In this document: positions 45,055-58,200 of the stretch, piece by piece
How the letters are laid out: every line of letters starts with the position of its first letter
How positions within the stretch are numbered: position 1 is the first letter of the stretch
Source: Corella eumyota
Lineage: Eukaryota; Chordata; Ascidiacea; Phlebobranchia; Corellidae
Direction of reading: 5' to 3'
Assembly (NCBI GenBank): GCA_963082875.1
Contig: OY720099.1
Location: 17,527,066-17,591,065, forward strand
Length of the DNA stretch: 64,000 nt
Made by a program: the position numbers and the translations under genes
Notes under the pieces: generated by a model
The model's database searches: none
Told to the model about the DNA's origin: nothing
The model's input: the letters and a program-made list of their open reading frames with translations, nothing else

Positions 45055-46235
45055 TACGATTGTGTAAACTATTTCAAGTTGCTTGAAAACTGTAGGCCTA
45101 ACTCTAAAAATGTTAATTGAAGTTTCTGGGTTTTTCCACAATTAATTGCTTCAAAACTTGAAAAAGGTAACATGCTGTTAGCTTGATTAAATTTTCAACT
45201 TCTATTTATGGTTGTTGTGCTTTATTTGTTGTTTTTGCTTGTTTTTTGGATCATTGATTATAGAAAAATTCCGCCTTTTCTAACTAATCCCATTCCCGTG
45301 CTGTGGGAAATGAAATAAGAAGATTATGTCATTTTTTTTCGTCGCTGTAATAAAATGTTAATGCTATTTTACAAGATTAAAGTGTTAACAATTCCTAATG
45401 CAATAAATAACTTAATAACTTTACAAGAATTTAAATAGCTGACTCGTTTCATAATATTTAAACGAAGCTAGGGCGTAATTTGTATAAAAACTTTGCTACA
45501 TAAAAAGGATAATAATTTTTTTCAATTTTCAATCTCAAGTAATTTATTTCCAGAAATAAATTTTATTTTATGTAATTTAAATGACCTAAAAAGTTGTCGT
45601 CACGTGACGTAAATATCATATAAAATACGAGAGAGGCTAATAAGAGATTTCTCGCCAACCTTCGACCTTCCACGAAGAAAAAAGGCAAACGAGGAAGTTA
45701 AAACATATGATAGATCGGCGCAGTCAGCTGTTCTGTGCCTCGCTATCAAGTTACTCTATTTGGTAATCGGGAATTTTGGTAAGATTTGTTTAGCTATTCA
45801 GCCACGTTGTAACTTTATGCCACGGACTAGGATTTAATGGCGTAAAGAAATAAAATGCAAATGTTGAAGGCAGCGAAAAATTCCGTTTTTTATTATTTAA
45901 TAAGGTTCTGTTTTATTTTGTTTAAAAAATATATAAAATAGTGATCCGGTCAACCGTATAATATTACACATTGTAGTGTTGTTGTGCAACGTGTAGGGGA
46001 CTTTAAGTCAGGCTTTAAAAGAAGTAAATTACTGTTACAGACAAAATGCTATTTATGGTGAAATATTTTTAATGTCAGAAAGATTATATGACGTTAAAAA
46101 TACTTTGTCTCTAAAAATTGTAAAATACTTTTGTCTCTAAAAAAAAGCTCCATATTTTTAGCTTATTAAACCTAATTTACATATTTATTAGAAAATATTA
46201 GGGAAAGACTTAACTTAAATAAACACGAATTTTAT
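45055..46235. other. Intergenic and 5' region of the CPEB gene
   Basis: Contains a candidate CPEB promoter at 45599-45626, a likely untranslated first exon up to a donor near 45779 (TTTTG|GTAAGA), and several possible acceptors between 46161 and 46201 before the start codon. Confidence 0.5.
45599..45626 (+). promoter_or_regulatory. Candidate CPEB promoter: GTCACGTGAC E-box palindrome plus TATA box
   Basis: A GTCACGTGAC palindrome (45599-45608) is followed 11 bases later by TATAAAAT (45619-45626). The spacing is right for a bHLH-zipper-driven promoter, starting transcription near 45650. Confidence 0.45.
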
Positions 46236-49200
46236 ATGATGGCTACCCTTAGTGGTGATATAGGTGTTACAAGTACCACAACTTCAGAAAATTATTCAGC
46301 TTTTGACTTATATCCTTCAAATAGCACCCCGAATTCCATGTATGGTCAAAACGCTGATCAGCAACATCAATTAGCGCTCATGAAACAACAACTTATGTTA
46401 CAACAACAATTATCTCAAGCCGAAAACCAAATAATCGCACCCACGTCTACCATAACAAATACCAGCTCATATACGACAGAAAAGGCTTACAACCAAGCTA
46501 CCCCTGAAAAGCCGAGTCTTTCCCAGTCGCCACCTTCTCCAGCAGACAGTGGCGTTGTTGCCGACTCAAAATTAGACGGAATTAATATCTCACATGATTA
46601 TATTCAAAACATCGAAACTTCGAAATCGGATGATGACAAAAGCCCCGTTCTTACATTTGGGGCGTCACCTGATTTGCCTGACCAAACACCAGGCTTGCTT
46701 AGTTTTCAACCTGATGTATCAGTAATGAATTCGTTTGGCTTAAGCGCAGCAACAACAATAGCCCCTGATATTGGCATCGATTCAACTGAAGATGTGGATG
46801 CAAATGCTAACAACATTCCACAGAGCTTGGCTGCAATTTGGTCCGCGCCTCAAACGACTTCTCCACTTATGTCGCAAACAACAGACAACCTGGACGACAT
46901 GTTGCTTCAACAGCTACAACAACAACAACAACTTGCAAATTGGTCCAATCCTGGTCTGATGAATGGCTTCGGGAATGGTGGTCTTACTTCTCCTCCCCCT
47001 GGCCTTTACAACAATGCTCAGTTAAAACAGTTGCAACAACAACAGAACACAGCAGCCCAGATTCAAGCACTGCAACAACAGCTTGCTCTAAGAAGATCCC
47101 AAGCTAACATGATGAGGCAGGCAAATCCGTTTAACCGATCAACATCTTATCAGCCTGGTACGATCCCAAATTTTTAAATCATTATTTAAAAATAATTTTA
47201 TCAATTTTTTAACAAAAATTTATCTCAAGCAGAATTGTTTTTTTTTCGTTGTCTGTTAACAATCTTTTTTTTGTGTTTAGGATTTATGGGCAGCGGTAAC
47301 TTAAATGGTCACAAACTAAACGGTCTCTCGCCGAGTCCAAAATCTGGATCATATTCTTCGTGGAGCAATGGTCAAGCTGCACTATCAAGTGCATGGCCAA
47401 CTGCAGCAAGTAGAACTCCATCGCTCTTTAACTCACTACAACATAGTGCTAAGTATGTTTGTTTAATATGTATAAACCATAAATTTTTTTCGAACTGTAA
47501 TATTTTTTTAAACTTTCTGTTTTAAAATATATAATTTATTTTGAACCATGTTTAAAAAAATGTTTTGTTAATTTAAAAAAAAAAATTTTATTTATTTTTT
47601 TTCAAATTTTTAGCTCTGCCAATCGAATGTTAAATGGGTCCACAGCTTTTCGTAAACAACCCCTAGGTGGCCAAATCCCGTCACCCCCTAGATTGGGAAG
47701 AAGTATGTCGACCCCAACCAAATATGGAAACTATGCGGGCGGCAGTTTGGATGACAATAAATTCCTTAAAATGGCTGAGGGTCGAAATGGAGTGATGCCC
47801 TATAATGTAAGCATTTTATTACCAATTTTTATTAAATTGCGTATAATAGAAAAATATTGATAAATTTGTTAAATTGTTATTACAAAAAACATTAAAGTTA
47901 TGTAACTTGATTACATTTTTTTAAGTAAGTTAGCAAAACAATTCTCGGAAAATCTTTGTTTTTTCCAATTGTAAAAAAAAAAAAAAAGACGCAGAAAATA
48001 GTAACAGTATACAAGCTTATGTTGTTTAAAGCTAATCTGTACTAAGAAATACGTGAACCATAAATAAATTACCACAAGCCCTGAAATTAAAATTTTTTGG
48101 TTCTGAGCAATTATACAAACAACAAGATGAAGAAAAATGATTTTGAATTGTTGCAGAAAGTTTTTAAAGATAGGAATTAGTTAGATTTAAGATAGTAAAT
48201 TTTTAAAAGCGATGGTGTAAATATTTATACTAAAACTTGTTGTTTATTTATGTATCAACAGGCATAAACTTTTGAATTTTTTTACCTTTTAAAGAAAGAG
48301 TTATATTCTAAAACTTTATACATTTTTTTAATAAAACTGCTATACTATTTTTAGCTTATCCTTATGTAGGTAGTTTAATAAGTTTTTATAGATGTCTAAA
48401 AATAAATTAGAATTTATTAATAAAAAGCAGCCTGTGTTTGGCGACAGTTGTTGCTTATCTTACGTAATTATTTGTACAGTTTACGACCTTAATATCATTC
48501 CACCTTTCTACTTCATCAATTTTTAACTTTTTTTCATTGTACAATAATAATGTGATAAAATGCCTGACATTATATAATGTAGGATCTACCATATGTTACC
48601 CCTATAAAATTGTTTTTCCAGTAAGTATATTGGTTACATCTATTATCTTGTTTAATTTGTTGTTAATTCTATTCATGTATGCAATAGCCTATAAATTTTG
48701 TTTTTATTTAAGCTAGACAAGTTGCTATAATTTTGCTGTGTTGAAACACATATTGTTTTATAACAATAATGTTGTTTTTTTTTAAAGGTAACAACTTTTT
48801 AAGCATTTTGGGATATTGGCAATTGTTTTTATGGTCTTTAATGTAGACTTAAGCCATTTGAAAGCCTTTAAATGTCAATTTATTAAAACGTTTATACTGT
48901 AAACACTCTTTTAACATGCAGCAATCAGGCTATGTTTTTTTTTATGCTGATCATACAAAATCTAAAATCATGTGATATTAGTAAAATCGCAAAATGAAAG
49001 CTGTTAACTACCCTTTACTTTTTCGCTATTTGTTTTAGCGCAGGCGCCCATAAACTTGTTGTGTTTTCGACTTGACAGAAAAGCGTTATCAATAATTGAA
49101 CACTTTTGCCTTAGTGGTGCCATTCTTACGTAAATGTTGATCCAATATTTCATTTTTAGTTTGTTTTATTCAGTGTTCCACCCAGAATATCATGATGCAT

Positions 49201-52200
49201 AATCAGATTAATGAAGTATATTACGTAACTTGTTTATTACTTATCACCACCTGGGACTTCAACAGCTGTAATCAAGCCTGTTTAAATATCAATTTGTTCT
49301 TGTAAAATACAAATGCTTTCAGCTTAAATTGGGTTAATGTCTTTACCATTTCTTAGATTGTGATTTGCTCTTTAAAACATATTGTTTAAGCAGGCAAATG
49401 GGTAATTCTTAAGAGGTTTTTATAGGTACATTGTACTTAGTTTAACTTTTATTTGTGATTAATCAAGTACAGTTTTTTGCTGCTTCAAAGAGATAATTTG
49501 ATACAGCTTAACTTTGTTGAATATTAAGTTGTGTTTGATAAGAGTTTCACATTCTCTTACTGAAACAGTTTATTAAACTTTGTCATTTTTTTGTTGAATT
49601 TAATAATTTTTGGCAAATTTTACTATTGATTTACTTGTTTTACTTTTTTTATTTTTTCGATCCATTTTTCTTCTTATCCAAGTAGGGCCATCTGTCGATC
49701 TATTGATTTCTTAATTTAATTTGACTATTACATCACCTTTTGGCTAGAGTGGTTCTGTCCGATACTTAACCTTAGTTAATTGTTAATGCATTGTATTGAT
49801 TTACTTTAAAAAGTTCGCGAAATTAAGGAATTTTTTGAGGATTTTTAATTTCACCGTTTAAAAGGAATGTCATTCTGCATTTCAAATGACTTTTTTATTT
49901 GTTTTCGCTTCTAAAAATATTTTATTTTAATGTGATACTCTTTTAAATTAGTATTTATATATATAATTTAAAATACCAAATAATACATTTTTAGAGATTG
50001 GAATATGATATTTTTGCATTAAAAGCGTGGTGTTTTTTATCCGGAATATTAACTCATATCCTTTTTCCTTCCTTTTTTCTGATCACTGGATCAATTAGAC
50101 GCACTTTAGCACTATACCCAACACTGCTCTGATGTACTATAGTGTACACTTTGACAGCATGACATAGTTTTATTACCATTAAACATACACTTGCCATTCT
50201 GTTAATTTAGATAAATGAAGTGACCAATATTTTATTTTAAGAACAACATAAAATATAATATGAATTTTTTTTTTTAATTTCTGTTAAAATAATTTTTTTT
50301 AACTGAGGTCTTTTGTTGTTTTTCGATATTGGTTGACTTATAACTATTATATGGACATTGAGTTATAATTCTATATAATTATTGTATCATCAAGTGGTTA
50401 TTATTAAATTAAAGTTGTCCGTGGAGTTTTCCTAAAATCCTAAAATTGATTTGTTTTTGTCTAAATTTAAAGTTTTTATTCTAAATTTTTTTTATTTGCT
50501 TCAAATTGTCCTTTAGGTTTTGTTTTATTTTTTTAAGTAAAAATACTTTTAATCTTTGGCAAGAAAGAAACTAAAATTTTATCCTGAATTTGTTTGTGTA
50601 AACTTTAGATGGTTTTATTTTGATGTTCTTTAAAAAAAACATCCGCTCAACATAAACTTTAACAGCAAAACAGGAAACGTTTAAAACATTGCATCAATAA
50701 ATTCATTTATGTGCCATTATAAGATTATTCTTACTAAAAAAACACATCACTTTATTTTAAATTTTTCAACTAAGTTTTTAAATCAATATTATTTCATGTT
50801 GACCTTTTGCAGGCTCTAAAGTTTTCAAAATGAGGTCATCTGATTTCTATAGCTTGTAGCCTGGGTTAATTAATTGTTAATAGATTGCTTTAACATATTT
50901 TCCGGTCTGTCATAAGGTCATGTTATTAATAATTCTTGCATTCAGTAAAAATATTTTTTAGGATAAAATATTTACCTAAAGTGAAATATATTTATATTAA
51001 ATTGCTAATAAAATTGATTTTAATTTTTAATTACTATGCTAATTTAAAGCCTCTTTTTAATATATATTTTTAATTAAATTTTATTTTAATTGGATTACAT
51101 TAATTTATTTGACTATTTTGTTTTTGTATTATAGGGCAATGCATAAAATTATATTTTACATAAAAAAGTTTTGGTAAAAATTATCAACTTTTATTTTTAA
51201 TTGTTAGGATGGTAATGGGACAGATAGTATGAGCATGATGAGCATTGAATCCCAGTTAATTGAGTTGTTTAGAACAAACGAACAGCAGCAACTTGTTCAA
51301 AATTTTCCAAGATCCACAGGTTAGTGCTTTATTTTATTTTCTATTTAACATTTTGGTAAATTTAAATTTCTTACAAATTTTTAATAGAATAATATTTTTT
51401 TTTGATTTTTTTACATATATATATATATGAAGGTTTATTTTTCCTATGTTACATTTAAATAATTCATTTGATAATTGTAAGTTTTTACACTTTAGGTCTT
51501 AAATTTGTATCATCTAAACAGTGTTTTAAGTGAGAATATGATATTTAAAAATAGTTTATTTCCATATTTTGTTATGCTTAATATCATTTTAAATATTTTG
51601 TAAGATTTTGTTTATTTTCATTACTCCACACTAAACATTTATTAGGGGTGTTTTATGTATTTAACCATGGTTCAAATCCTTGTTACAATTCTCAAAAAAT
51701 TATTGAATTGATGTACTTAATTTTTTTATGGCCTGTCTGCATTGAATTCCCATTGGTGGCTATGAATAGACTGTTTGACATAATTAGTTGATTTCTAATT
51801 ACCGCAGGCTCTTAAAAGATGGTTATTTTAAGATTGAGTACCCAAAATTCAGATTTAAATTTACTTGGTAACAAACTTGAAGTTAAATTAATTTGCTATA
51901 CAACTTTGTAATAAAAGGGCATTTACTAACTGGGTCAAACCATTTAAGAAACCAATAATTGCTACTGAACATTAAATATTTTGATTGGTAATTAAGCAAT
52001 CAATTAGCCAGGGGCGATTATGTAAATTAAACACAGTTTAATATTAAAGTAAAGTTTGAATCAGTAACAGTAATGTTTATACAGTTTGTGTTAAATTCCC
52101 AATGATTTTTAAACAACTCGAAACTAAAATAAACATTGACCAATACTTTAACTATAATGACCCTACAGTTACGTCTGTTTGGCAAATTTAGAAATGCGAG

Positions 52201-55200
52201 TATTTTAAAACATCTGTATTTTCCGTGCACTTGAATATAGACTATGCCTACAAATAGGTTGTTTGTAGGGCACTCTATTTTGCCAGAGTATGCTTTTAAC
52301 TTCATGTTTTAATGGCCCGATTATGATTTGTTTTGTTTAAGTTTGGAACTTAGGCTTTGTTTTAAATATTTGGTTGGCAAGGGCAATGGTTTAAAAATTA
52401 AATTTCCTATATATAAAATAGTGTATGTAATATTATTGTTTGATATGACATTATAAAGATTGGATATATAGTATTTGTAATTCAGCCCTTTAAGTTATGT
52501 TTTGATTATAGAGGCTATCTAACCGTTACTTCTTAACTTTGATAATATTATTTGATAACACGCAACTTATATTTATATATTGTACCAAATATTACATAGA
52601 CCTATCAAAAATTTTTCTGCAACAATAAAAAATTGACTAAAGTTTTTTTTAAGTGGATTTCAAATAAAACTTTTTTAAGTCTGCTTTAGTTGTGGTCAGT
52701 AATATTTGCTGCCCTATTGAGTTAGCCTCTAAGGTTAAGGGCACTCACTTAGACACCGACATTTGATAAGTTATTTAAAATCCTGTCAGTGGTTTTAAAC
52801 AGCTGTATTCCTCTATTTGTAAACCTTTCGACACAGTCAGATCAAGCACTTAAATAACATTTCATATCCTGGATTACCTCAATTTAGCAATCCCTGTACT
52901 TTAAACATAATATTTCGATGTTTATTTAAATTTGTGGCCATGTATGTTTGACAGATGTCATTTGATTTTGTATAACATGAACATTGTAAATATTATGATC
53001 AAGGATTAATATACAGCATGTTATGCTGGGTTTTCTTATTTTTGACATATGTTAAAAAGAAAATGCATGGTACAAAACATTTATTTTACTCAAAAAAAAA
53101 GTTTAATAGCTGCATAAATTCTGATTTTAGATATAAAAATATCAATAAAAATTTATTATATTTCTATGTTTATTATATTTTTTTTGTTTAAAACGTTATT
53201 CGGTGTTCTAAAAACAGATCAATTAGCTATTTCCTTTAAAATTTAACTTCTTAGAAGTGTGTATGCTATATTGGTGTTAATTTAAATTAGATGCCTGTTA
53301 ATTGCATTATATCATTATTACAATGCAGATATTTCAAGAATTCATATATCATATTTTCAAGTATTAGAAAACAATTCTTGTTGTTTAAATAAATGTTTGT
53401 AATGTTATTATATTAAATATGATATGCATTACATATTGATATTTAAAGTTTAGTACAATACTTTTAAATTAATTAAGCAATCATGCAATTTAAAATTAAT
53501 TGTTTCTCTAATTACGATTTGTAATTCACTTTGTTAATGTACATTCCCTTTATGGCAATCTTGATGGTTTAAAACCTCGTTATTTAGTCTTAATGACTGC
53601 TTCCTTATGGCATTACTGTGTGCAATTAAATACAGTAATTGTAGTGCAGAAGGCATGTTTATTTGCATACAATATAAATGTTGTCCGTTTCGGATTTTTA
53701 ATTTTTAAAAAGTGGATTTGGAAATTTATTGTTAAAATGTAGTAGTTCATATGAGAATAAATAACCCCATTTCTAAATAAGTAAATATTTTAAATGTATT
53801 ATATGTTATCCATAATTAAACAAACTTGTAAAATTACACGAGCTGGCGAAATTTAAACCCATGCGAATGACTCATCAAGATTACCCACAATTCCGCTTTT
53901 TTTTGCGTGTTATCATTTATTTCCGTGTAAAATTACATTCGAAACCACAAAATAAACTCTTTTGTGTTATTTGTTAAGTCATTATGACTAAATAGTCATA
54001 TTATGGTCACGTGGTATTCCTTTCGGGTCAGGTTGTTGTCGTCTGCACGAAGAAAAATGCCCAATTTCTTAGAATAGATCATACATTTCTTTAAAATATT
54101 AAAAAAAATGTGTTTATAAACTTTAAACGGTATATATATTTACTGAAAAGCACCAATTTTTTTAAGACACTAGCTCCACATTTTTTTAACAATTAACTTT
54201 AAAGTTAGAAAAAGCGTAGGTTATAACCCATATCATCAAAACATGTTTTTTTAAAACTTGACCACAAAAATTTAGGGAAATTTGTGCTAAATCGTGCGTT
54301 TATTCAAAGTTTGTTTTAAATTGTGTAGGTGCATGCTTGTGGCGGATAAAGGCTACTTATATTCCGCGGTTCAAAAACGTAAAGTTCAACTTATTTGTTT
54401 AAAAGTTATTGTTACAATAATATTTTGATCTAGTTTTTTTGTGTTTTAGATGACTTTAGCTTGTAGTTTATTTATACTGTTGTGTTTTTTAGGCATTTTT
54501 TTAGTTGCTTGGCATTAAAAAATTGGCTACATTTATTATAGGCTAGAATAAATTGCGTTTAAAAACTGCTTGTCGGCCAAAAACGATTGATTTTCCAAAA
54601 TCAATTACGTCATGGCATAGTTATGACGTCATAAAAACACACAATCGACCTCGCTTAATAGCCGCGCGGCAGTAATATTGATCCCATCGAACTTTTTTGA
54701 TTTCTTTTGGGAATCAAGTTTCGAAAAAAAAATCTAAAAATTGATTTCAAATTTGTTTAAGCCAATCGAAAAAAACGACAGTCGTTAAGTTTTCACCGTT
54801 CTGCATTCAAATATTTATTATTAGAGAATTCGATTGGCCAATAGAAATTTGTGTCGGGGTTGGTGGTGGTAAGTTACACTAAGTTTCAAATAATATGAAA
54901 ATAAAAAAAAAATTTAAATACCGAAAGTTGTAACATTTGTGGTGCATAAATGCTGACTACATGCACGAAATATTAATGTGCATATTTTAAAAGTCAATTC
55001 TTGTGCTTCTTTTTTTTAAATCTCTCACATAATCGAAATTTTCACAGTGATTTTCTAAGATTAAACATTTTTGTTATGAGAAAATCGCTTCTGTTTATTT
55101 ACCTTACAAAACCATCGACATTTTTGAGCAAAATCCTGATCGGTCTTAATTAAGATGTTAATACTGTTAAAGAGTTAAAGATTTTTGATATTTATTATAC

Positions 55201-58200
55201 GTGATTTGAGTATTGGATTCGAAGCCTATACGTGGTTTGACATAACTTATCATCGGACAAAAATAGCTGAATATTTAGCGTTAATTAACTTTTCGTGCTG
55301 GATTTGTTGTGCTGCCTAAAATGTAGCACATCACGCTATTAAAGCGCCTGGCTTAGGCTGTAATGCTGCATTTTTGCTGTATTTTTAGTTTCAAGGCTTG
55401 GGCAATTCTCCTATCCGGAAAATCCTTGCGTTTTAAGAACGATTGCGTTTTCTAAAAATGTGCGCGACCCTGTAAAGTGACTTCACGCAAAAAGTTTAAC
55501 CGTTCAGCTTTTTTTGGCAAAACAAAAAACACCCGATTTAGGTTGATATAAAAGTTGCTTAGGAGAAATATCTTGTAACGGTGAATTCGTTATGTTTTGT
55601 AAATATGCATACAATTTTAGATTCTCCAATAAATGGTCCTTAAATAAAAACAATGCATTACTAATAACATGAAAATAAAAATTTTATCCAAATTAAAATG
55701 CAAATGAACTTCCGTCTAAGAATTAGACAAATTTTAGCGAGTTTCTTTGTCACGTGACTTCTATAAAATTTGGTAAAAAAATATCGTGATTTAAAAAAGT
55801 CATTTTGTAATTAAAACTTGTTTATTTGCGCGAGTCGATTAATTCTTAACACGTGACCGTGATTAATCTATTTTAATTGCGCCATGTCACGTGGTTTTTG
55901 TCGATGACGTCATCGCTTCCGGTTGCAGCGATATTTCCATCCCGGAAACTTGCGCCAGACTTCCACTATCACGATTCGTGACGTCACCGTGACGTAGTCA
56001 CTGATTTTGCCTAATCGAAATTGAAGTGAAGGTCAGTATATGTGCTCTGCTTACGTCACGTAGCATTTCTCGAATTAGAATGAAAATTTCGATCCACAAT
56101 TTGAAGGTTACACATCGAGGAATTTCCTTGGTATTAATTACGTCTAAAGATTAAGAAATTTTAACCGAAAAAACCCAAAATAGCTTCATTAAAAACTAAA
56201 AATTTCGAAAATATCGTAATCCAGAGTCCTGGTTCTGGCCAAACTTTAAAATTAGGCTCTAGCCTGCGGCCGGCAACTGTTTATATATGTTTGTGTGTAA
56301 ATATACGTCCTTGCGGGCTTAGCGTTAATTTTTCTATCTTTAAACGCAATCTAAAACGTAATTAATAATAACCGTACTTATTACGGGATCAAGTTTTACC
56401 AGTTGTTTTAAAGCTAAAGTTTAACTCGCTCTAGCGATTTCATTTCTGTATTTCTTTGTGATGTCATCGGCTGTGGAAACAAGAAATTCCAGTGTTGTGT
56501 TGTTGTTTTTCTAACTACAACTCGAACGAGTGTAATTAGGCTAAGATGATAAGTGTTTACAGCGACAATTAGCTAATGCGATTCAGCCAGCCTTAAACTG
56601 CTTTAATTATTCGCTCGATCCTTTATCATTAAGTAAATATCTTTTGTTGTTAAAATTGCGATATCTCTTTTTCACAGTAAACCGTTAACCCAAGGTTATG
56701 TGACCTTATGGGCTATAAAATGTATTAATATTCAATCGCACTTATTTTAAAACTTTGAATTTTATCGCGCGTTGTTGTTAGTTTTCGCACAGTTTTAAAA
56801 AATAACCGGAAATATAATTTATCCTCGTTTTCGCAAAACAATCTTTTCGTCGTCCCTATTCTCACGTTATAATACCGTGTATTTCAACCCGTTATATACG
56901 TAATATTTTGCAACATAATCGACCTTAAATGCCAAAGTCCGCTGTGTAATGTTGCAAGTGCGATTATTTGTTATGATATAGCAGCCTGTTATTGTGAGAA
57001 ATAGTTATGTATACCCAAATCCAACCTTAAAAAAAACATTTTTAAGCATTTCTCTTTCTTTAATGAATTTTGTGCCTTTTAACGCCTTTATGGCCTAGAT
57101 TTATTTCCAAGCATACCAATGATTTCCTATTGGCAAATATAAGTCAAATGACCCCCAAATACTAGGGATGGGCCAATCGAATCCGAGTCCGAGTACTCGG
57201 CCCGAGTATTAAGTATATTTTAATACTCATGCTCGTCGAGCATTTTTTAGTACTCGGACGCCGAGTAATAATTTGTCATTTAAGATCGTATACGATTTAC
57301 TAAACATAAAAAAACACGAGGTTTGCCTTTTTCTAATAATTTATAATCTACTCTCAATTATATTACGTTATTTAAGCAACAATTGCGCAACTAATACACT
57401 TTTTACTACACTTTTTTTACTAAATTTTACGCATAATAAATTTAAAACTTAAACATTTTCGTTTGTACTTAAAATGATATTGCTATCAGCGGTAAGTAGT
57501 TTTGCCAACGTTAAACCTTTTATAATCCATAAATACGTGTTTTTTGGTAAATTTTGCAGTTTTAAAATTATGCGGGAAAGATTCTCGTGAACAGTTATAT
57601 ACGTTTAAATGACATCATAACCGAGTACTCGGACTCGGCCGAGTATCGCGACAAAATACTCGGGCTCGTCGAATCCGAGTAATTTGGATTTCAGCCCATC
57701 CCTACCAAATACCTTATTAATTGCCTCTTTGTACAGCCAGTGACAGCACCACCATTTGTTGCATTCTGCTAATAATTAACCAAAACTGTGTTATGTATTT
57801 TTCCAAGGGATTAAAGTACAAATTTGGTAAAAAACCGTGTGATCATAAAACTTATTTACTTTATGGTTTATATCATGAAGATTAAAAGATTTTTGAATGA
57901 ATGTATTTTTAGTTTGTTGTTTATTGTTATCACCACAAGGTAAAGGTCAATTGCTAAAAATCGGTTACTTATTTTACCATAAAACCTTATATCACCTGTT
58001 CATGTTTTGAACAGTTTACTTAGCTTGTTTTGTGTTGACTAAATTAACAATTAAGTGATCAAAAAACTCCCTATTTGTTAATTCGGAAACAACTGATAGG
58101 CCTATATAATTGTTTTTTAAAAATTAATTGGTTTATGTTGGCTATTTTGTTTGTAGTGTAAATAATTACTATTTATTTAAACACATTTGTATTGTAATTG

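Noticed and set aside
45240-45330. A possible repeat near GATTATAGAAAAATTCCGCC
   Set aside because: No second copy or inverted ends could be found in the window.
52027-52305. A 92-residue minus-strand open frame in CPEB intron 4
   Set aside because: No domain, no signal of selection and no splice partners; chance frame in AT-rich DNA.
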